Program-made: the position numbers and the translations under genes
In this document: positions 58,062 through 64,000 of the stretch, one piece after another
How the letters are laid out: every line of letters starts with the position of its first letter
Position numbering within the stretch: the stretch's first letter is position 1
Notes under the pieces: model-generated
Database searches by the model: none
Told to the model about the DNA's origin: nothing
The model's input: the letters and a program-made list of their open reading frames with translations, nothing else
Assembly: GCA_907165135.1 (NCBI GenBank)
Contig: OU015566.1
Coordinates: forward strand, 3,970,501-4,034,500
Length of the DNA stretch: 64,000 nucleotides
Direction of reading: 5' to 3'
Origin: Oikopleura dioica
Lineage: Eukaryota > Chordata > Appendicularia > Copelata > Oikopleuridae

Positions 58062-59151
58062 CTCATCGATACGTTCTCGCAAAAACCCTTCTTCTATCTC
58101 TGTTTTAGATTTTTCTTTCTCTCTATGTTCGAAAAAATAATCACGAAAATGCTCGTCACTTTTAGTTCTTTCAAGTTCTCGTTTTTCTTGAAAAAGTTGA
58201 TTTACAGAAAGCCCCGGTCGGAGCGAATTTTGGTGTCGCAGCGCCACCGCCTTTCATTCTCCGATAACTTATCGGTCAGCCATGAGCCGCGGGAGATTAC
58301 GCGATTAGCATTTATTGTGTTTTAGGGTTTCAGTTTCGATAGATACCAAGCTCAGAAATTTAGACCTTGTTTTCTTTATTCAAGTACTGTAGTGCTTCGG
58401 TCAAAGCGAACTTAGAATGAAGGATTTTAAGGGTTCCTCTCATCCAATAAGAAGCCAGTATTTCCTCCGTCAGCCAATAAGAAGCCCAGTTTTGCTCACC
58501 CTATTTCTCGGGTCGTAAAATTGGCCAATCAGAGCCAACGAAGGGCCCTTTTCTGATTGGCTTATTGACAAAATTAAGGCCTATGATTGGTTGATTTGAA
58601 AAGATGCTGGCCCTGTTGTCGACCCAAGCCAAAGTTCATTTTATAGCTCTTCAAGTAATAAGAGTTCGAACTATCTTTTAATAATTAACTTTCTCAACCT
58701 CTTTCGGGGATATTCTTTTTCTCGATTGTCTACGGTAGAGCTTAGCGTCTGTCGACTTTTTGATAATTCTCCAATTTGGGCGATATTCTCCGAGTTAGAC
58801 CGTATGTTTCGAGGTGATAGTCTAACCGTTTTTTTAATAAACGATGATCTGGAATCACTGTCTGCTAGCCCTTCTAATTTGTTATAGATTCTTACAGATC
58901 GAGGACACATGTTCGTTGGTGTAAGCTTCTTACAGTTTTTTGCCTGAATTGAGACTGTTATTTACAATACAACTTCAATACGAAGCTAATTTTGTTCATT
59001 TTTGTATTGACAAAAATGTTCAATAAAACGAGAAAAACGATAATTATCGACGGCCAATGACAGTAAGTTTACTTTATTTTTATTAATATTACAGTTTCGG
59101 GATGACCTTTCGGAAGATTCTAGGAGAATATGACCACGTGGGTAAGATGAC

Positions 59152-59288
59152 TTGGCCATATAAATAAGCAAAAGGACGATTCCAATTTCACCGCATTTCG
59201 TGTCGAATTCAGCATGGCGGACGCAAATAAATATGGAATGACGAATCGTGTCTCTCGTACTTGCCTTTCTTCCAGAAGCAACCAGGTG
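59152..59288 (+). promoter_or_regulatory. Possible TATA promoter with first exon
   Basis: CACGTG (E-box) is followed by CCATATAAATAAG, a TATA-like box that also resembles half a CArG box. About 50 nt later an ATG at 59213 opens a short frame (MADANKYGMTNRVSR) ending at CAG/GTGAAAA, a usable donor. YGMTNRVSR recalls the start of calponin/transgelin proteins, but no downstream exon was recognised. It may be a fragment. Confidence 0.25.
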
Positions 59289-59648
59289 AAAATAAGGTCA
59301 AGTCTTGAAAGAGCAGTCTCGTAGGGCTTCGCTAAACGGATGAACTTACGAGTTGATCTGTCTCTTCGGAAGCCGGAGGATGATTCTTTCGCGCATACTC
59401 AACTTGAAACCAGGTAATAGCGCGATCTGATCAAACTAATCCGCCAAACGTCATTTGAGCTAACCAAAGCAAGAAGCCATCTTTCTAAAAATGGACTCAA
59501 CGAACCTAAAAGCGATTCTTCTATTACTCTGAACTTATTCAATTATTGTCAAAACTAGATTAATTTATTCCCCAAAAATTTTCCTCGTTGATATCAATTT
59601 TTTGAACAATTAGTATGATCAATCTTTTGGCTCGAAAACCTGAGTTAA

Positions 59649-59797
59649 AATGGCAATTTAATTTGTCTCGATGAGTTACAGTCAGGGTTGGGGCTCAGAC
59701 CTGAGTCAGGGAATGAAGAGATACGAGAACCCTGACTCAGGTCTGAGCCCCCAAATGGCCCCTGACTGCAACTCATGGAGACAAATTAAATTGCCAT
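59649..59797. mobile_element. Near-perfect palindrome with CCTGAGTCAGG core
   Basis: AATGGCAATTTAATTTGTCTC...GACCTGAGTCAGGG and its complement form a 149-nt hairpin with a loop of about 15 nt. Only the TGAGTCA core is shared with the other family members; the arms are unique. Confidence 0.8.
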
Positions 59798-60419
59798 TGA
59801 AAATTTATCAAGATATCGATCGTTACTGTATTTTCTCAATTGAAGGCTATCAAGATCATTTTTTGCCGCCGAAATTGAAGTGGTGTTCAGCCGACGAAAT
59901 TATCAGATGTTTGGAGAACACTTTTTGTTTTCGAAAACTAAAATTGACTTTTCCCGTCGCCTTCTCGTCGGTATTCGAATCATCGTCAATTAACTGTATC
60001 TCGGTTTCGCTTGCTGTTTCGTTCCAAGGTGCTGACAAGTCAAGTTCGAGAAAATGAAAGGCGATCAGCCCCATCCGAAATGCATTTGGTTCAAGACATT
60101 CATTAATTTCTTATTACGGTATTGAATCAATGAAACCATTATACCATTATATTTAATCGACTCGTGATTCTCAAATGAAGTCAATAATTAACAATTTTTT
60201 GCATGTTCATTGTCACAAAAATTTTTGACTGCTAATGATCTTGAATGACGGAAAGACATTGTCAGATCGAAGGGATGAAAGATAAGCCGCATTTTTGGCA
60301 TCAAAAACCAGTGGATTATTGAGCCAATAAGGAGGTTTTATCGAGTTTACTCGTAAGAGTGGGACTCGGACCGACGGCCTTGCACACTCCTCCACACTCG
60401 CGAATAAGAGGGTTGCGTC

Positions 60420-60646
60420 AGGAAACCAAAAAAATAAAATTCGAAAAATTTTGCGTGGGCGGCAGCTCAGCTGCTGATTGGCCGGTTAGTCTAATCAAGT
60501 CTTTTGATTTGTTGAAACGAACACAAAAATGTCGAGAATTTCGCGTTGAAATTTTCAACCAATCAGAAGCCTTGATTCGTCTCACCGGCCAATCAGCAGC
60601 CGAGTAGCCGCCCACGCAATATTTTTGAAATTTTTTTCGGTTCCCG
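60420..60646. mobile_element. GCGTGGG-family element
   Basis: GGAAACCAAAAAAATAAAATT...GCGTGGGCGG and CCGCCCACGC...TTTTTTTCGGTTCCC are inverted, with CTGATTGG and AACCAATCAGAAGCC inside. A lone right half of the CCTGACTCAGG family follows at about 60,675-60,712. Confidence 0.75.
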
Positions 60647-60992
60647 ACCCCATCCCCTTTTATTTGAGATTTTTCAGATCCTGACTCAGGTTTTCTTTAC
60701 AGGTTGCCCAGCCAAGAGCAATGAAACTGTCCCCGTCATTTTCCAGCCCTAGCTTTCAAACTATCCAAAGCCGGGGACGATCCTCATAAGAAATATATGA
60801 AGATCCTCGTCAATATGCGCTTAGGGAAGCTTACAGTATTAACAGTATCTTCCCTAACGTGGAAACAACGTGTTAAACTCTCGAGCGCTATCGGCTGTTT
60901 TGCGGTTTAAAGTAAGCGGCCGATTGAATTTAAATTGAAAAGCTCTTGCGAATTTCGCAAAATATTTTGTTTTTCAAAAAAAGTGTAAGAAG

Positions 60993-61044
60993 ATGAGAAT
61001 TATCAAGATCCTGCTGAGTCTTATTTATGCGGCTTCAGGCATTG
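60993..61044 (+). CDS. Candidate signal-peptide exon
   Basis: ATG opens MRIIKILLSLIYAASGI, a good signal peptide, then ATTG/GTTAAC, a possible donor. No matching downstream exon was found between 61,045 and 61,858. It may be a gene fragment. Confidence 0.3.
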
Positions 61045-61858
61045 GTTAACAAAAAATGAGAAGGGAAGGGAAGTGATAGCTTCACGATGAAATTTGGTGA
61101 TGATGAGGGTAAGTTATCAAGTTATTTTTCCTTCTTTAGGAAGACTTATTTGGCAAGCGAGAAAATATAATTTTAGCTCTTTTGAACGATTTTGAAACTC
61201 GAAAAATCGTCGAAATTTTGGATTTTTGCATCAAAAATAGATTTTTTAATTGATTGTTTTCGAAAATTTGATCATTTTGAGTCAAAATCTAGCCGATTTT
61301 TGCTGAGTAACCAAAAAACGGCTCTGACAGATTCGAGATCTAAGATAGATCTACTTAAAGACCTCTTAAAAAAAGCCTTAGCATTTGCAGCTTCGGGGTT
61401 TTTCAAGACTAAAGTTGGGGTAATCGAAGGGAGTACCCTTTAAATCTTTTTGGCTTCTTCGTGATTTACTTGAAGGTAAAAGTTCATGAAACAATATCAT
61501 TTCGACTAGAAAAACACAGTTCGAAAATTGACAAGAATTGAACTGACATTTCTACCGGCTTTTGCGCAAATAATTATTGTCATCTAGCCATTCGCTCTTC
61601 AATATGCATCAAGTCGTTCGGTGCATTTTACATAGATGATAGATCTACGGTCGAAGAGACATTATCCAAATAATTCATCTCGCCCCAATATCATCCCATA
61701 AGTTAAATTGTTAATCCAAACTGAGCATCGATGTCGCTCCTTCCACAATTCAACACTGATAAACCAGGTAATCATCCTTTTTACGAGACACCCATTTGCG
61801 TTCAAAACCAGTATTAAAAAGATGATCGATTCTCAAGCTCTTTTAAGGCGGACACAAA

Positions 61859-62606
61859 ATGCTGAATGTTGTTGACAAACTGCGCGCGCTAAAGGCGAAA
61901 CTCAAGGAGGGAAAAGGAAAGAACAATTTCAACTTCTCCGATGAGTTCAAAAACAGATTGTAAGTTTTTGGCTCAAAAATATTTCTTCAATTTTATGATT
62001 AATCGAATTCTTTAAATTCTTATAAATTATGGGAACCGATGAAAATTTCGACAAATTTTGCGTGGAAATTTTCAACCAATAAGAAGCCTTCTAGACCTGG
62101 CTTACTAGCTAATCAGCAGCCGAGTAGCCGCCCACGCAAAATTTGTCGAAATTTTTTGTCGGTTCTTTCGACTATCTTTTGGTCCACCCTAGCTGAGATC
62201 CCAAAGGGGTGGTGTCTGGAGTCGACAAAAAAATCCCGACAAAAAATTTTGTCGAAATACCATAAAAAATTTCCAAATCGGGCTTCGGCTGTCGACCAGA
62301 AAATTTCGACAATTTTTTTCCGCGAAACAAAAATGAAACACAAACTGATCCCTCTTTAACCCAGTCAATCAAAAATGAAAGGGATCACAAAATGAAAATT
62401 TTGCGATTTTTCCTGTCGAAATTCCATAAAAATTTTCAAATCGGGCTTGCGCTGTCGAAATTTTTTGTCGATTCCAGACACCACCCCATCCCAAAGTCTT
62501 CAAACCCTAACCCTATGTTTTTCCTTTCAGATTGGAATTCAACCACCAAAACCAGCAAGCACAGACTGGAAAAAGCGCCCAAGCCTTTCTTCTTAATCCT
62601 ATCTAA
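61859..62606 (+). CDS. Small basic protein, 58 residues, unrecognised
   Basis: Exons 61859-61959 and 62531-62606 join in phase 2 at GT-AG sites. The product is Lys/Asn-rich (KLRALKAKLKEGKGKNNF) and has no signal peptide or membrane segment. AATAAA lies at 62632-62637, 26 nt past the stop. The 571-nt intron is unusual here and consists largely of two element copies. Confidence 0.55.
62031..62166. mobile_element. GCGTGGG-family element, first copy in the intron
   Basis: GGGAACCGATGAAAATTTCG and CGAAATTTTTTGTCGGTTC are inverted ends, with AACCAATAAGAAGCC and GCCGCCCACGC inside. Confidence 0.8.
62209..62487. mobile_element. Second element in the same intron (GGTGTCTGG ends)
   Basis: GGTGTCTGGAGTCGACAAAAA and TTTTGTCGATTCCAGACACC are inverted. 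Inside, AATCGGGCTTCGGCTGTCG and AATCGGGCTTGCGCTGTCG form a direct repeat. The ends equal those of the copy at 18,160, but the GCGTGGG core is replaced. Confidence 0.75.
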
Positions 62607-62963
62607 AACCGGTTTCTATTGTATAGCACAAAATAAATGCACTTTTATACGAATCGCTCTTTTTCTCCTTTTTTCATCAATTATTCACCCAAAAAGAGAG
62701 AAAAAAAGAGGTGACTTACAATTTTTTTATGGTTCGCTAAGTATCGTTTCATTTGTCGAAAAACATTGACTTTGACCTTCGCTCATTTAATATCTGATAA
62801 GTACGCCCTTAAGAGAGAAGACGACGAGGTGTAAGATTTCAAATTGCAAGTCAAATTGATTGCCTTTAGTACTGTAGCAGAATTTTTATTACAGCGAGCG
62901 AGACTTGTTAAGCTTGATATTTACCGAGAGCAAATACAAGAAGAGCTGAATAAAAAATTTTCA

Positions 62964-63329
62964 ATGACGACAGCAGACTTTGGCGAAAGCGAAGTTAGAA
63001 AAAATGAAACAGGTGGCCAACTAGAGCAGAGAAGCATGGCAGAGCAGATAATTGGAGCGATTTTGGGCAAGGGTTTATTGCCAAAGGTAAGGATTTATGC
63101 TGACATTTTATGGATCAGGGTTTTCATTGGCCGGAAGGCCGAATACAGCAATCTTATTGGTAATCCGAAAATTCACTGCCATTTCTTGGTTTAGTCCCAT
63201 TTTATCGCCAATAAGAAATTTTAAAGGCAGAAAAAATTCAGAAAAATAATTAAGGTCGCGATTGCCCTAACAATTGTCCTGGTCACTTATGCATTTTCCC
63301 GTTTCCGGCCGAAAAAGAAAGCCAAATAA
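62964..63329 (+). CDS. 65-residue tail-anchored-type membrane protein
   Basis: Exons 62964-63086 and 63255-63329 join in phase 0 (GT-AG). The N-terminus is polar (MTTADFGESEVRKNETGG), followed by EQIIGAILGKGLLP. A C-terminal helix (VAIALTIVLVTYAF) ends with a basic tail (RFRPKKKAK), as in tail-anchored proteins with the N-terminus in the cytosol. The intron holds an AATCTTATTGG-family element. A TGATAAG motif lies about 170 nt upstream. Confidence 0.6.
63107..63225. mobile_element. AATCTTATTGG-family element in the intron
   Basis: ATGGATCAGGGTTTTCATTGG...CAGCAATCTTATTGG matches the copies at 25.0 and 57.8 kb. Confidence 0.65.
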
Positions 63330-64000
63330 AATCCGTCCAGACTTTATCTTGCCCGATAAAAATGAAGAACAACAAATATCACAATCAAACAAAGACAAAT
63401 CTTTACCGGCTGAAATCAAGGAAGAAAATGTTCAAAAGAAGAAAAATTTTAAGGAAGAGAAAAAGAGGGAGAAAAAGAAAATAAGGGGTGCTGGAAAACT
63501 TGAAGAATTATTGAACGAAGAATCAGAGGACTTTTTCGATTCGGAAAAGGAAGAAATCGAGGAAAACGACTTCAAATTCAAGACAACGAAAATCGAGAGA
63601 AAGAATCAATTTCAAGAAGCCAAGTCATCACCTGAAAAGATTCCCTTAGTAATCGACATCGGAAGCACTTTTACGAGATTCGGCTACGCAGATGCGGAGC
63701 AACACGCGATTGAGATTCATCGCTCCGTCGTGGGAAGCATGCGACAGCAAATATCAACAAAAGATGAGAAATTTTATGGTAACACCGCGGCGCAAAAGTC
63801 TAGCTTACTCAATCTCTCAACTTTTATCAATCATGATATCGTCGATTGGTCTTCCTTGATTTCCTCATCAAAACTTTCAACTTTGACATTTCCGCACAAC
63901 CAATCGTCCTAACCGGCCGACTCACACCATCTGATCACCAAAAAGCCCTTCAATATTTCATGGAATACGAACATGTCACTGAATTTCTCTATCAACCACA
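63289..64000 (+). CDS. Divergent actin-related protein, N-terminal part (runs off the window)
   Basis: The first ATG in frame (63289) gives about 115 residues of charged Lys/Glu-rich sequence, then PLVIDIGSTFTRFGYAD, the actin phosphate-1 loop (cf. V-D-x-G-S/T-x-x-x-x-G-F/Y-A). KFYGNTAAQKS and HDIVDWSSL follow at actin-like spacing. After 63870-63873 (four As) one base must be added; the frame then continues ISAQPIVLTGRLTP...ALQYFMEYEHV, which matches the actin segment after the W-D motif. The acidic/basic N-terminal extension is not found in conventional actin. Some nuclear or specialised Arps have extensions. The start codon overlaps the end of the preceding gene in another frame. Confidence 0.7.

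Larger units (their letters stand above)
58062..60992. other. Gene-poor stretch with scattered foldbacks
   Basis: No complete gene was found. CCAAT/ATTGG pairs cluster at 58,440-58,610. A minus-strand frame at 59,856-60,074 has an acidic, coding-like stretch (ETEIQLIDDDSNTDEKATG) but no splice partners that I could find. Confidence 0.4.

Noticed and set aside
59671-60057. 128-codon plus-strand frame
   Set aside because: It begins inside the 149-nt palindrome and has no recognisable product.

Overview
This 64 kb window is animal DNA. Introns are mostly 34-50 nt, Arg is largely CGA, polyadenylation signals are AATAAA, and gene products include EGF/TSP1/CCP mosaics, an SLC6 transporter and a DEG/ENaC channel. 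The tiny introns, the many non-GT (chiefly GA-AG) introns and the packing of inverted-repeat elements into introns fit an appendicularian tunicate (Oikopleura/Fritillaria-like). That assignment is inference; no marker gene proves it.

Layout. 1-12.2 kb is gene-poor and full of foldback elements. 12.27-17.06 kb (+) holds a TSP1-trypsin-EGF mosaic protease. 18.84-25.24 kb (-) holds three genes: a Cys/Thr/Lys-rich secreted protein, a small secreted protein, and an MZB1/pERp1-like ER protein ending KEEL. A candidate small membrane-protein gene lies at 21.5 kb (+). 26.0-27.1 kb is a nested palindromic element with TTAGGG repeats in its loop. 27.47-28.89 kb (+) encodes a secreted kelch-like protein. 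29.0-40.4 kb (-) is a giant EGF-array gene, with about 3,320 codons in one exon, an embedded SUEL-type lectin domain, and an intron that is itself a transposon-like element. 41.3-45.5 kb (+) carries an acidic single-pass membrane protein and an SLC6 transporter. 45.6-50.5 kb (-) carries an unrecognised gene and a DEG/ENaC channel. 50.9-52.5 kb (+) carries a 51-residue membrane microprotein and a secreted ITIH-C/vWD-like protein. 52.8-58.1 kb (-) encodes an astacin-LDLa-CCP protein, with a small membrane-protein gene nested antisense in one intron. 61.9-64 kb (+) carries two small genes and the start of a divergent actin-related protein that runs off the window.

Many products are secreted or membrane proteins. 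The neighbours share no obvious pathway. Splice models were built by hand from reading frame, phase and domain continuity. In at least seven places one base must be added or removed, nearly always in a homopolymer, to keep a clearly coding frame open. I read these as assembly errors rather than pseudogenes.

The most notable signal is the link between inverted-repeat elements and introns. One element sits between two AGGAA copies in the EGF gene, and splicing as GA-AG inside those copies restores the coding sequence exactly. Similar non-GT introns recur in five genes.
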